Part shown: piece by piece, positions 18,156 to 27,352 of the stretch | Position numbering within the stretch: position 1 is the stretch's first letter | Layout of the letters: the number at the start of each line of letters is the position of its first letter | NCBI RefSeq assembly: GCF_013402795.1 | Contig: NZ_CP058595.1 | Coordinates: 2,706,001 to 2,770,000 of the forward strand | DNA from: Costertonia aggregata | GTDB lineage: Bacteria; Bacteroidota; Bacteroidia; Flavobacteriales; Flavobacteriaceae | Direction of reading: 5' to 3' | Length of the DNA: 64,000 nt | The notes under the pieces: model-generated | Databases searched by the model: none | Seen by the model: the letters and a program-made list of their open reading frames with translations, nothing else | Told to the model about the DNA's origin: nothing | Position numbers and translations under genes: made by a program

Positions 18156-18788
18156 ATGCTAAAAGACGAGGTATTGCAACTGGTAGATAAAGGATTGATG
18201 CTGCCTTTAATGGAAGAATTCTATACCATACAGGGCGAAGGCTATCATAAAGGTACCGCTGCCTATTTTATTCGTGTTGGCGGATGTGATGTAGGCTGCC
18301 ATTGGTGCGATGTCAAAGAAAGCTGGAATGCCGGTACCCATCCACCTACAAGTATTGATGCCATAGTCGAGAATGCCGCTAAATATTCAGACACTATTGT
18401 GGTTACGGGCGGGGAGCCCCTTACTTGGGACATGAACCCCTTGACGCGAGCTTTAAAAACCAAGAATTTACAGACCCATATCGAGACTTCAGGAGCCTAT
18501 AAACTTACGGGGGAATGGGATTGGATTTGTCTTTCGCCCAAAAAGAACAAACTTCCCGAAGGGATTATTTATAAAAAAGCGCACGAGCTAAAAGTAATAG
18601 TGTACAATAAACACGATTTCATCTTTGCAGAGGAGCAAGCGGCCAAAGTAAACAAAAACTGCATTCTGTACCTGCAACCGGAGTGGAGTGTAAGCGATAA
18701 AATAGTTCCTAAAATAGTGGATTATGTGATGGAGAATCCTAAATGGAAAGTCTCCCTGCAAACCCATAAATATTTAAATATTCCTTGA
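18156..18788 (+). CDS. queE: 7-carboxy-7-deazaguanine synthase QueE
   Basis: 210 residues. Radical-SAM cluster motif Cys44-x3-Cys48-x2-Cys51 (GGCDVGCHWCDVKESW), preceded by EEFYTIQGEGYHKG and followed by VVTGGEP. It converts 6-carboxytetrahydropterin to 7-carboxy-7-deazaguanine in queuosine and other 7-deazaguanine pathways. The start lies 4 nt after a strong -7 box, suggesting a leaderless mRNA. No other queuosine gene is in the window. Confidence 0.96.
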   Translation: MLKDEVLQLVDKGLMLPLMEEFYTIQGEGYHKGTAAYFIRVGGCDVGCHWCDVKESWNAGTHPPTSIDAIVENAAKYSDTIVVTGGEPLTWDMNPLTRALKTKNLQTHIETSGAYKLTGEWDWICLSPKKNKLPEGIIYKKAHELKVIVYNKHDFIFAEEQAAKVNKNCILYLQPEWSVSDKIVPKIVDYVMENPKWKVSLQTHKYLNIP

Positions 18789-19166
18789 TTATTGATGTTT
18801 AAACGTCTTGTGAAAATACTCTAATTTTTCCCAATACTCTTTATACATCCATCTGAACAATCTATATTTAATCTTCAAAAAGAAGCGGCTCAAGGTATTT
18901 TGCTTGGATAAATTTTCAATGATGGTCGGCACTAACCATTCTTCGTTAAAACCTGACCATATGCCTGCTACCGTGAGTAAATTTCCGTAGAGTACGGGGA
19001 ACACATCGGTACGGTCAATCTGTTTTACTTCCTCAAAAGTAAAAGTGCTTTCGTGTATTTTTTTGGCAATATATTTAAAGGATACATCGTCCAATTCCGT
19101 ATCCAAATAAAAATCCGATATCGCAATCCAAATTGGTTTACGTTGTTCAATTTCTTTTGGACTCAT
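18789..19166 (-). CDS. DUF7079-like protein
   Basis: 125 residues, cytoplasmic, with RKPIWIAISDFYLDTELDD near the start, a stretch I associate with the DUF7079 family. Helical, tryptophan-rich, C-terminus basic and aromatic. Stop codon directly abuts the queE stop on the other strand (convergent). Function unknown. Confidence 0.7.
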   Translation of the reverse strand: MSPKEIEQRKPIWIAISDFYLDTELDDVSFKYIAKKIHESTFTFEEVKQIDRTDVFPVLYGNLLTVAGIWSGFNEEWLVPTIIENLSKQNTLSRFFLKIKYRLFRWMYKEYWEKLEYFHKTFKHQ

Positions 19167-19195
19167 TTAAAATTTATAGCTGATCTTAGGAAATT

Positions 19196-20107
19196 TTACC
19201 TACCTCCGTTGGATTGTAAATCAAGAACGCACTCGGCATCCAAATCGGGAACATTTCCCTTTCCGGTTCGGGAAGATAATATTTTAAGAACGCTTTCCCC
19301 GCTTAGGGTACAGTCAGATTTTAATATGTTGCCGGAAGAACTTTTGGCCGTCAGGCTTTTTGCCGAAGCTCCGCCTCCAAATTGAAGTTCGGCTTCCATT
19401 AAACAGCCATCAACATTGCAATGCTTATTGCCGACAAGTACGCCATTTTCATTTTCGGACTGCGATTCATGATCGTTTACCGGTGTAGTGCCAATATTGA
19501 CAAGGCCGAACAAATGACCGAACTCATGGTTCAAGGTTGCGGTCTCTACATCGGTAACGGTAATTATGCTGCTCCTTGAAGCCAGTTCACGAACGGTAGA
19601 CTCGTATATGATCATTGAGGTGTTTCTATATACCGCTCCCAGGGTAACCAAATTTTCGTCTGGGTCGTCCCCATCAGAAGGCGCATCCGCAAAATAAATA
19701 TATATGGCCAGTGTTGTACCATCGTTATACGCTGTTCGGTTTTCGGTTTCCAAAGGTCCTATGTCCTCATTTAGTTCAAGGCTTTCCTTATTGGGAGAAG
19801 GCAACGATTTGAACGTAAGCTCAATATCTTCCTTAAAGGTATGTTCCCGTAAGTATTCGGTAAAATTGGCTATGGTTTGTTGGGTTGGCCTAAACCCTTG
19901 AACAAAAGCGATTTCAATAAGCAGCTTATCAAAATTATCATTGGATAAAATATCGTTGGCAGAGTCTCCGGTAGCTTGTAAATTGGGGGTTCTGTTCACC
20001 ATTCTTGGTTCTTCGGGTGTATCATCATCACTTTCGGATGAGTTTTTTGAACATCCCAACACTAATATTAGGGAAAAAAAGACCAAAGAAAACGTATACT
20101 TTTTCAT
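19196..20107 (-). CDS. Zinc metalloprotease lipoprotein
   Basis: About 303 residues from the ATG at 20107; a longer frame to 20149 puts 14 extra residues before a perfect lipoprotein signal and is unlikely. Lipobox LVLG-Cys19, Ser/Asp-rich linker, then HEFGHLFGLVN (His194, Glu195, His198) and a later HCNVDGCLM segment. This matches the flavobacterial membrane metalloprotease family, in which HExxHxxG is followed by VN rather than a third His. Surface or periplasmic peptidase, substrate unknown. Confidence 0.9.
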   Translation of the reverse strand: MKKYTFSLVFFSLILVLGCSKNSSESDDDTPEEPRMVNRTPNLQATGDSANDILSNDNFDKLLIEIAFVQGFRPTQQTIANFTEYLREHTFKEDIELTFKSLPSPNKESLELNEDIGPLETENRTAYNDGTTLAIYIYFADAPSDGDDPDENLVTLGAVYRNTSMIIYESTVRELASRSSIITVTDVETATLNHEFGHLFGLVNIGTTPVNDHESQSENENGVLVGNKHCNVDGCLMEAELQFGGGASAKSLTAKSSSGNILKSDCTLSGESVLKILSSRTGKGNVPDLDAECVLDLQSNGGR

Positions 20108-20155
20108 TGCAATTTTATATATGGGTTTATAACGCAAAAACCAAGCCATCTAGTA

Positions 20156-20866
20156 TTATTTTGGGGCAAGTTTAGCTAAATAGTCGTAATGATGGCCCTC
20201 GCTTACAAGTTCGCACAAAAAACCTGTATCAGAAGCGGCACGCTGTAGTGTGTTGAAATCCAAATACAACCACTCAAAAGGTTGCCCTTTTTCACCCTTA
20301 TATTGCATGGTGAATTCTACCTCGCCATAATAACTGCCATCATTGGGAACCCAATAGCCGCCATCGTCATCGGCATCGTACATATATATGATATCGCTAG
20401 AGTCTAAAAGTATGTGTCCTTCAGGTTTTAAAATTGATTTTAGATGCAATAGGAAGTCTTTTAGTTGGTTTAGTGTGCCGGCCAAACCTATACCGTTCAT
20501 CAGCAATAGCAATGTATCATATTTTTTTTTGTCGAAATCGAGTATTGCGGATATTACGGTTTTATTTAAGCCCCTTTTGGTACATACTTCAATAGCACCT
20601 TTTGAGCTATCCAAAGCGGTTATGTTATATCCCTTTTCTTGAAGATAAAGGCTATGGTTACCTGCGCCACAACCAATATCCAAAACTTCCCCTTTACATA
20701 GTTTTAGGGCTTTTTGTTCCAACGGTGGCATTTTTTCGAAACCTCGAAATAAATAGGGGAGCGGAATTATATCCTCTTCATCCAAAGAAGAGTAGGTAAG
20801 GATATCCTCAGTGTATTTACCGTTCTGATAATCCAACAATGCTTGTCCTAAGATATCTTCTGCCAT
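20156..20866 (-). CDS. Class I SAM-dependent methyltransferase
   Basis: 236 residues. SAM motif I VLDIGCGAGNHSLYLQ, motif post-I ITALDSS, then DTLLLLMNGIGLAG and HILLDSSDI. The substrate is not evident. The gene is divergent from the YkgJ-type gene, with 74 bp between starts. Confidence 0.9.
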   Translation of the reverse strand: MAEDILGQALLDYQNGKYTEDILTYSSLDEEDIIPLPYLFRGFEKMPPLEQKALKLCKGEVLDIGCGAGNHSLYLQEKGYNITALDSSKGAIEVCTKRGLNKTVISAILDFDKKKYDTLLLLMNGIGLAGTLNQLKDFLLHLKSILKPEGHILLDSSDIIYMYDADDDGGYWVPNDGSYYGEVEFTMQYKGEKGQPFEWLYLDFNTLQRAASDTGFLCELVSEGHHYDYLAKLAPK

Positions 20867-20940
20867 TTATTTGTTTTTCCTATGGTAAAAATCCGATTTT
20901 TAAAAGTACTTGCCTAGTTTTGAAAATAAAAATTGGTTGT

Positions 20941-21438
20941 ATGGAAGAGGTTTTACAAAAACTCCCTGAAAAGGCTAAAGAAAAGCATGCAGAAAATAAA
21001 AAGTTTTTTGCCAAACTCAAAAAAAAGCCTCCCAAGAACTTGGACTATATAATGCAAGAGTTGCACAAAGCGGAGTTTGAACGAACCGATTGCCTTACGT
21101 GCGCCAATTGTTGCAAAACTACCGGGCCATTGTTTACCAACGCCGATATTACACGTATTGCCAAACATTTTAGGTTAAAACCGCAAAAATTCATTGATAC
21201 ATATTTAAAAATCGATGAGGAAAACGATTATGTACTACAACAAGTGCCCTGTGCTTTTTTAGGGGCCAACAACTACTGTTCGATCTATGAGGTGAGGCCC
21301 AAAGCCTGTAGAGAGTTTCCACATACCGATAGAAAAAAGTTTCAACAAATAAGCAGTTTAACCTTAAAGAACGTAGCCATTTGCCCGGCCGCTTTCAATA
21401 TAGTAGAAGCAATGAAGAAAAGAATAGGGGGTGTCTAA
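20941..21438 (+). CDS. YkgJ-family cysteine-cluster protein
   Basis: 165 residues from the ATG at 20941 (a longer frame to 20839 overlaps the divergent methyltransferase start and lacks conserved content). Cysteines 51, 54, 57 and 58 in CLTCANCCKT, then Cys104, Cys113 and Cys123 (RPKACREFP) and a final CP, the UPF0153/YkgJ pattern, presumed to bind a metal or Fe-S cluster. A TAGTTTTG box (20915-20922) may be its promoter. Confidence 0.88.
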   Translation: MEEVLQKLPEKAKEKHAENKKFFAKLKKKPPKNLDYIMQELHKAEFERTDCLTCANCCKTTGPLFTNADITRIAKHFRLKPQKFIDTYLKIDEENDYVLQQVPCAFLGANNYCSIYEVRPKACREFPHTDRKKFQQISSLTLKNVAICPAAFNIVEAMKKRIGGV

Positions 21439-21511
21439 TTACAGTGGGCCATGGTAAGACATACTATTGGGTGATAATAATGTGTATTTTTTCACCAAAA
21501 ACTGTGCACTG

Positions 21512-21539
21512 TTGCTACCAACTTAAATTATTATCTTTA
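21512..21539 (+). promoter_or_regulatory. Promoter of the sterol-desaturase-family gene, probably leaderless
   Basis: TTG (21512-21514), 17 nt, TATCTTTA (21532-21539), then 4 nt to the ATG at 21544. Same box-to-start spacing as queE and the SulP gene. Confidence 0.65.
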
Positions 21540-21543
21540 TAGA

Positions 21544-22377
21544 ATGGAAACCATTATCGCATATTTTGAAACGATACCCTCTGCACATCGCTCATTGATT
21601 TTGGTAGGTGGCATTACTTTTTTTTGGTTGCTCGAAGGTGCGGTGCCTTTATTTAAGTTCAACTACAAAAAGTGGCGACATGCTTTGCCCAATCTGTTTT
21701 TTACCTTGACCACTATCATCGTAAACTTTGCTTTGGCCTTTATGTTATTAAAGACTGCCGATTGGACCGTAACCAATGATTTTGGTATCATTAACTGGTT
21801 GCCTAAAATGCCATTGTGGTTGTACGTAATCTTGGGCATTTTATTATTGGATTTTATTGGTGCTTACCTAGCCCATTATGTTGAGCACAAAGTAAAACCT
21901 TTGTGGATGGTGCATTTGGTTCATCATACCGATCATAACGTTGATACGACCACGGCGAACCGTCACCACCCGCTGGAAAGTGTCATTCGGTTTACGTTTA
22001 CTTTGGCCGGGGTTTTCGTTATTGGTACGCCCATAGGTATCGTAATGTTATATCAATCCCTTTCATTGGTGGCTACCCAGTTTAGTCATGCCAATATTAA
22101 ATTACCCAAAAAGGTGGACGAAACCATTAGCTACATAGTGGTCTCACCGGATATGCATAAGGTACATCACCACAACGTTTTGCCCTACACGGATTCCAAT
22201 TATGGCAATATTTTCTCCATTTGGGACAGGCTCTTTGGTACATACATGAAATTAGATAGGGATGCTATTGTGTATGGGGTAGATACTTTTCCCGATGCCA
22301 TTGAAAATGCCAGTATCAAAGGACTTTTAAAGCAACCGTTTCACAAGTATCGGAAGCCTACTACAGTTGAAAATTGA
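21544..22377 (+). CDS. Sterol desaturase / fatty acid hydroxylase family membrane protein
   Basis: 277 residues with about four membrane helices. Di-iron histidine motifs are all present: HYVEH, HLVHHTDHN, RHHPLE and HKVHHHN. The family hydroxylates or desaturates lipids in the inner membrane; the substrate here is not known. Single gene. Confidence 0.93.
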   Translation: METIIAYFETIPSAHRSLILVGGITFFWLLEGAVPLFKFNYKKWRHALPNLFFTLTTIIVNFALAFMLLKTADWTVTNDFGIINWLPKMPLWLYVILGILLLDFIGAYLAHYVEHKVKPLWMVHLVHHTDHNVDTTTANRHHPLESVIRFTFTLAGVFVIGTPIGIVMLYQSLSLVATQFSHANIKLPKKVDETISYIVVSPDMHKVHHHNVLPYTDSNYGNIFSIWDRLFGTYMKLDRDAIVYGVDTFPDAIENASIKGLLKQPFHKYRKPTTVEN

Positions 22378-22491
22378 TTTTTATTTTTTATTAAACCTCC
22401 AGATTCCATTTCGAACCTTTAAGTGATAAATCAAATTTAACCGATAGAGATTTCTCGATTGTTCTACTCTCTTCGAAAAGACGATAAGATG

Positions 22492-23730
22492 TTATTGATA
22501 CCTCAAATATTTCTTTCGTATCGTTTTAAACTTTTCTAAATCCGCTTGCCAGGTTTCTTTGATTTCTTTTTCTGTAAGCCCCGCTTCTATTTGTTTTTGA
22601 AGTTTTGTAGTGCCTGCATGTTTGGTAAATCCATCGGTGATAAAGAATTTGGTCTTGTTCACGGTATTTTCATAGGCATCCATAATCCACCGCAGGGATG
22701 CTTCGCTCATTTTCGGAGTCTGGGACAAATCTTTTCCAAAGCATTTTTTACCTATTTCTTTTGGATGTTTTGAACCAAAATTGGGTTTTGGCACATAACT
22801 GAAATTATATTCCGTACTGTCCAAAAAGGAAGCCCCATAACGTTGGAACTGATATTCCGTTCCGCGGCCTGCATTGACGTTCGTACCTTCAAAAAGACCA
22901 AGGCTTGGGTACAGATTAATTGATGTATCGTTCGGTAAGTTAGGGGACGGGCGTATGGGTAAGCTATACTCGGTCCCATACGTCCAGTTTTTCAAGGGGA
23001 TAACGGTCAGATCTACTGTAACGGCATCTTTTAACCAACCTTCCTCATTGATCATTTGTGCATATTCGCCAATGGTCATGCCATACACTAGGGGAATTTC
23101 GGTCATGCCTAAAAACCCGGTATGTTTGGTCTCCATGGTGGGGCCATCCACATAGTGTGCATTCGGGTTGGGGCGGTCCAATACGATTAGCGGAATATTG
23201 TTTTCGGCACAGGCCTCCATGACCAATTGTAGAGTAGCGATATAGGTGTAAAAGCGAACGCCTACATCCTGAATATCAAAAAGCACCACATCCAAATCAC
23301 GTAGATGTTCGGGCGAAGGTTTTCGGTCTTTACCGTGTAACGAAATAATGGGGAGTCCAGTTTTGGTATCTACATCATCTTTTACTTTCTCACCTGCATC
23401 GGCCTTACCACGAAAACCATGTTCGGGGGCAAACACTTTTTTTAGATCAATTTGTAAAGAGCTTAGGGAATCTATTAAATGTGTATGATTATCCCCGTGG
23501 AAGATAACACTGGTTTGATTGGCAACAACCCCCACTTTTTTACCGGTCAATAGCGGTATATATTCCGCTGTTCTATTGGCGGCAACGATTACTTCTTTAG
23601 TTTCGGTTTTTATGCTGGCAACATCGGTTGTTTCCATTTGGGCCGAGTCGTTTTTTGGTCGGTTTCCGCAAGCTAGCAGAAACAAAACCCATAAGAATAC
23701 TGTATTTTTGGGATTGGATAAAAATGCCAT
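22492..23730 (-). CDS. NamZ/DUF1343 exo-beta-N-acetylmuramidase-like lipoprotein
   Basis: 412 residues. Lipobox LLA-Cys near residue 21, then the DUF1343 domain with GKKVGVVANQTSV, FAPEHGFRG, SLHGKDRKPS, DIQDVGVRFYTY and RPNPNAHYVDGP. Characterised NamZ enzymes release MurNAc from peptidoglycan fragments, so a role in cell-wall recycling is likely. Its start codon is 3 nt from the divergent TTG start of the permease gene. Confidence 0.92.
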   Translation of the reverse strand: MAFLSNPKNTVFLWVLFLLACGNRPKNDSAQMETTDVASIKTETKEVIVAANRTAEYIPLLTGKKVGVVANQTSVIFHGDNHTHLIDSLSSLQIDLKKVFAPEHGFRGKADAGEKVKDDVDTKTGLPIISLHGKDRKPSPEHLRDLDVVLFDIQDVGVRFYTYIATLQLVMEACAENNIPLIVLDRPNPNAHYVDGPTMETKHTGFLGMTEIPLVYGMTIGEYAQMINEEGWLKDAVTVDLTVIPLKNWTYGTEYSLPIRPSPNLPNDTSINLYPSLGLFEGTNVNAGRGTEYQFQRYGASFLDSTEYNFSYVPKPNFGSKHPKEIGKKCFGKDLSQTPKMSEASLRWIMDAYENTVNKTKFFITDGFTKHAGTTKLQKQIEAGLTEKEIKETWQADLEKFKTIRKKYLRYQ

Positions 23731-23733
23731 CTA

Positions 23734-24975
23734 TTGAATTTTGAATATTTTATAGCTAAACGCCTTATTAGGGGCAAGGAACATAAAATTAGTATTTCTG
23801 CCCCAATAATAAAAATAGCCATAGCGGCAATTGCCCTGGGTATTATTATGATGCTTATCGCTTTGGCAACAGGTGTTGGTCTGCAACATAAAATTCGAGA
23901 AAAACTGGCTGCTTTCAATGGTCACGTCCAGATTTCCAATTATGACAACAACATTTCTGAGGTTTCCATAGTGCCGGTTTCCAAAAAACAGGATTTTTAT
24001 CCGGAATTTAAAAATGTAGAAGGTATTTCCCATGTGCAGGCAGTAGCCAGTAAAGGTGGTATTATCAGAACTGCCGATACGTTCGAAGGCATGATCGCCA
24101 AAGGTGTGGGCACAGATTACAACTGGACCGTTTTCAGGGATTTTTTGGTACAGGGCCGATTACCGGAGTATACATCTGACTTAAACGGTGAGGCCTTAAT
24201 GTCCCGAACCATGGCCAATAAATTACAGCTAGAGGTAGGCGACACTTTCCCCGCACTTTTTTTTAAGGAAGAGAATCCCGATAAAATTCCCAACCAAAGA
24301 CGGTTTGATATTGTGGGTATTTATGATAGTGGATTTGAAGAGCTTGACGAGATTTATGTATTGATTGATATTAGGCACATTCAACGGATGAATAAATGGG
24401 ACGAAGACCAAGTAGGTAATTTTGAGGTTTTCTTGAAGGATTTTGGTCAAATTGATGAAAAAGGCAATGAAATTTACGGTAAGATACTATCCGACTTGGA
24501 TAGCCAGACCATAAAATACAAGTACCGCAATATTTTTGATTGGATCGGGCTGTTCGATTTTAACATCGCTTTGATTATAGGTATTATGATTGTCGTTGGC
24601 GGAATCAACATGATTACCGCCCTTTTGGTGCTTATTTTGGAGCGTACGCAAATGATCGGAATTTTAAAGGCATTGGGTTCCACCAATTGGAGCATTCGTA
24701 AGGTGTTTTTGTTCAACGCCGCATATTTGATCGCTATCGGCTTATTTTGGGGCAACCTTGTCGGCTTGGGACTTTTATTGCTGCAGCAAAGGTTTAGGTT
24801 TATAAAATTTCCAAATCCCGAGGAGTATTATATTGATTATGTACCGGTTCATATAGATGTGCTTACTGTTGTTTTATTGAATATTGGCGTAATGGTACTC
24901 TGTTTGTTGATGCTTTTGATTCCCTCATATATCATTACCAGGATTACCCCCGTAAAGGCCATTCAATTTGAATGA
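23734..24975 (+). CDS. FtsX/LolE-type ABC transporter permease
   Basis: 413 residues beginning with TTG: the reading (L/M)NFEYFIAKRL is the conserved N-terminus of this permease group, and the only upstream codons in frame before a TAA contain no ATG. MacB-like periplasmic domain (about 60-250) after the first helix, then three helices with GGINMITALLVLILERTQMIGILKALG and the C-terminal RITPVKAIQF. Likely part of lipoprotein release or envelope transport. No ATPase gene lies next to it. A TATTTTTG box (23703-23710) inside the divergent gene may be its promoter. Confidence 0.9.
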   Translation: MNFEYFIAKRLIRGKEHKISISAPIIKIAIAAIALGIIMMLIALATGVGLQHKIREKLAAFNGHVQISNYDNNISEVSIVPVSKKQDFYPEFKNVEGISHVQAVASKGGIIRTADTFEGMIAKGVGTDYNWTVFRDFLVQGRLPEYTSDLNGEALMSRTMANKLQLEVGDTFPALFFKEENPDKIPNQRRFDIVGIYDSGFEELDEIYVLIDIRHIQRMNKWDEDQVGNFEVFLKDFGQIDEKGNEIYGKILSDLDSQTIKYKYRNIFDWIGLFDFNIALIIGIMIVVGGINMITALLVLILERTQMIGILKALGSTNWSIRKVFLFNAAYLIAIGLFWGNLVGLGLLLLQQRFRFIKFPNPEEYYIDYVPVHIDVLTVVLLNIGVMVLCLLMLLIPSYIITRITPVKAIQFE

Positions 24976-25029
24976 TTTTTTAAACGGAAACATTTTTTGA
25001 TGTCATCCCGTATTGCTGAATCTATCTTT

Positions 25030-25037
25030 TATCTTTG
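25030..25037 (+). promoter_or_regulatory. -7 box (TATCTTTG) of the cysteine synthase gene
   Basis: Only 6 nt before the ATG at 25044, so the leader would be absent or a few bases. The -33 element is not well placed (TTG at 25013 or 24997). Confidence 0.5.
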
Positions 25038-25043
25038 CAAAAG

Positions 25044-26024
25044 ATGAAATATGCAAAAAATATACTCGAAACAATAGGGAATACCCCACTGGTGAAATTG
25101 AATGCCCTTACTGCGGATTTGCCCTGTTTGGTACTTGCCAAATACGAAACTTTTAATCCGGGCAATTCCGTAAAAGACCGTATGGCACTTCAAATGATAG
25201 AAGATGCCGAAGAGGCCGGAATCCTGAGGCCGGGCGGCACCATAATCGAAGGTACTTCAGGTAATACGGGAATGGGCCTGGCCCTAGCGGCAATTGTCAA
25301 AGGTTATGGGATGATATGCGTAATCAGCGACAAACAGTCCAAGGAAAAAATTGATATTTTAAAGGCCGTGGGCAGCAAAGTATATGTTTGCCCCACTGAT
25401 GTGGCACCGGAAGACCCTAGAAGTTATTACTCTACCGCAAAACGATTGGCAAAGGAGATTCCCAATTCATGGTACGTAAATCAATATGATAATCCCTCTA
25501 ACTGCAAAGCCCATTTTTTGAGCACAGGACCTGAAATTTGGGAGCAAACGGCGGGGAAAGTCACTCATTTTGTTGTTGGTGTAGGTACGGGAGGTACTAT
25601 ATCTGGCGTAGGCTCCTATCTAAAACTCCAAAACCCCAACGTAAAGGTTTGGGGTGTTGATACATATGGTTCGGTCTTTAAAAAATATCATGAGACGGGT
25701 ATATTCGATAAGAATGAAATCTATCCTTATATTACCGAGGGTATCGGGGAAGATATTTTGCCCAAGAACGTCCGTTTTGAAATCATTGACGGCTTTACCA
25801 AAGTCACGGATAAGGATGCGGCCGTTTACACCCAAAAACTGGCGAAAGAGGAAGGTATGTTTTTGGGCAATTCCGCAGGCGCCGCCATCAAGGGATTACT
25901 GCAATTAAAAGAACACTTTTCCAAAGACGATGTGGTAGTGGTATTGTTTCATGATCATGGTAGTAGGTATGTGGGTAAAATGTTCAATGATGATTGGATG
26001 AGTGAAAAAGGATTCTTGGAATAG
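25044..26024 (+). CDS. PLP-dependent cysteine synthase family protein
   Basis: 326 residues from the ATG at 25044; a TTG three codons earlier lies inside the -7 box and cannot be the start if that box is used. PLP lysine in NPGNSVKDRMA (Lys44), phosphate-binding GTSGNTGMGLA, GTGGTISGVG and FLGNSAGAA. It makes cysteine from O-acetylserine and sulfide, or acts as a cystathionine beta-synthase; CysK, CysM and CBS cannot be told apart here. No CBS regulatory domains. Confidence 0.93.
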   Translation: MKYAKNILETIGNTPLVKLNALTADLPCLVLAKYETFNPGNSVKDRMALQMIEDAEEAGILRPGGTIIEGTSGNTGMGLALAAIVKGYGMICVISDKQSKEKIDILKAVGSKVYVCPTDVAPEDPRSYYSTAKRLAKEIPNSWYVNQYDNPSNCKAHFLSTGPEIWEQTAGKVTHFVVGVGTGGTISGVGSYLKLQNPNVKVWGVDTYGSVFKKYHETGIFDKNEIYPYITEGIGEDILPKNVRFEIIDGFTKVTDKDAAVYTQKLAKEEGMFLGNSAGAAIKGLLQLKEHFSKDDVVVVLFHDHGSRYVGKMFNDDWMSEKGFLE

Positions 26025-26042
26025 ATTAAAAAATTCAAAGCA

Positions 26043-27350
26043 ATGAACCATAAACAGATGCATAAAGCTTGTTCACTTATTATCGTTTTCTTTTTAAGTA
26101 TTGGGGTAAATTCCCAAAAACTTTCCCGAACCGAAAAAAAATTGATCGCAACGGTTGAAAAAAATAATTCCGAAGCGATTTCTTTTTTGGAGAAAGTGGT
26201 CAATATCAATAGCGGCACCTTAAATACAAAAGGTGTAAAGCAGGTAGGTATGGTGTTCAAAGATGCTTTTGAGGATATCGATTTTAAGACAACATGGATA
26301 GAAATGCCCGCTGAAATGAATAGGGCTGGACATCTATTTGCGGAAACTACTGGTAAAAAAGGAAAAAAATTACTGCTTATCGGCCATCTGGATACGGTTT
26401 TTGAAGAAGACAGTCCGTTCCAAACCTTCAAGATGGTAAATGATAGCACTGCGCATGCACCGGGCGGTAATGACATGAAAGGGGGCAATGTGATAATTTT
26501 ATATGCCTTAAAAGCTTTGTATGAGAATGGCTTGTTGAACAATGCACAGATTATAACAGCATTTACGGGTGATGAGGAGAGCACGGGCAAACCATTGAGC
26601 GTAAGCCGAAAAGATTTGATCAATGCAGCTAAACGTAGCGATATTGCGCTGGGTTTTGAAACGTCTACGGGCTTCAATTATGCCACTGTGGCCCGACGGG
26701 GCTCATCGGGTTGGGAAGTTGAGGTAACGGGTAAAAGGGCACATTCTTCCGGGGTATTTAGCGAAAGGGTAGGCGCAGGTGCTATTTTTGAAATGTCCCG
26801 TATCCTCAATTCTTTTTACGAAGAAGTCAAGGGAGAGGAATTTTTGACTTTTAATCCCGGTGTTTTATTAGGTGGTACGTTTTTGGATCATGACCCTAAA
26901 ACAGGTAAAGGCAACACTTTTGGTAAAAGCAATGTAGTAGCGCAGTCGGCTATGGTAAAGGGTGGGCTTCGTTTTATATCGGAAGAACAAAAAGAAAGGG
27001 CTAGAACCAAAATGCGGGAAATCGTTGCCAATAACCTTCCCAATACATCTGCGGAAATCAGCTTTACCGACAGTTACCCAGCTATGGTCCCTACAGAAGG
27101 CAATAAGGCTTTATTGGCCCGGCTAAATCAGGTTAGTCTAGATTTGGGCCAAGGCGAGGTATTTGCGTATGATCCAGGAAAACGGGGTGCCGCCGATACA
27201 TCTTTTGTAGCGGAGTATGTAGATTGTCTTGACGGTTTGGGCACTATGGGCACGGGTGCCCATACTCCCGAGGAAACCGTAAACTTGAATACCATCGAAG
27301 CTTTGACCAAACGTACAGCGGTTTTGATCTATAGATTGATTCAACAGTAG
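26043..27350 (+). CDS. Exported M20-family metallopeptidase (glutamate carboxypeptidase-like)
   Basis: 435 residues with a signal peptide ending GVNSQ. Zinc ligands in LLIGHLDTVF, GGNDMKGG, FTGDEEST (catalytic Glu and ligand Glu), GFETS and TGAHTPEETV; a dimerisation domain lies between. The closest type is carboxypeptidase G2. It should act in the periplasm on C-terminal acidic residues or folate-like amides. It starts 18 bp after the cysteine synthase gene and 2 bp before the aldose epimerase gene. Confidence 0.93.
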   Translation: MNHKQMHKACSLIIVFFLSIGVNSQKLSRTEKKLIATVEKNNSEAISFLEKVVNINSGTLNTKGVKQVGMVFKDAFEDIDFKTTWIEMPAEMNRAGHLFAETTGKKGKKLLLIGHLDTVFEEDSPFQTFKMVNDSTAHAPGGNDMKGGNVIILYALKALYENGLLNNAQIITAFTGDEESTGKPLSVSRKDLINAAKRSDIALGFETSTGFNYATVARRGSSGWEVEVTGKRAHSSGVFSERVGAGAIFEMSRILNSFYEEVKGEEFLTFNPGVLLGGTFLDHDPKTGKGNTFGKSNVVAQSAMVKGGLRFISEEQKERARTKMREIVANNLPNTSAEISFTDSYPAMVPTEGNKALLARLNQVSLDLGQGEVFAYDPGKRGAADTSFVAEYVDCLDGLGTMGTGAHTPEETVNLNTIEALTKRTAVLIYRLIQQ

Positions 27351-27352
27351 GT

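Noticed and set aside
25955-26677. 240-codon minus-strand frame
   Set aside because: Lies fully inside the M20 peptidase gene, whose zinc motifs are intact; no domain in the antisense product.
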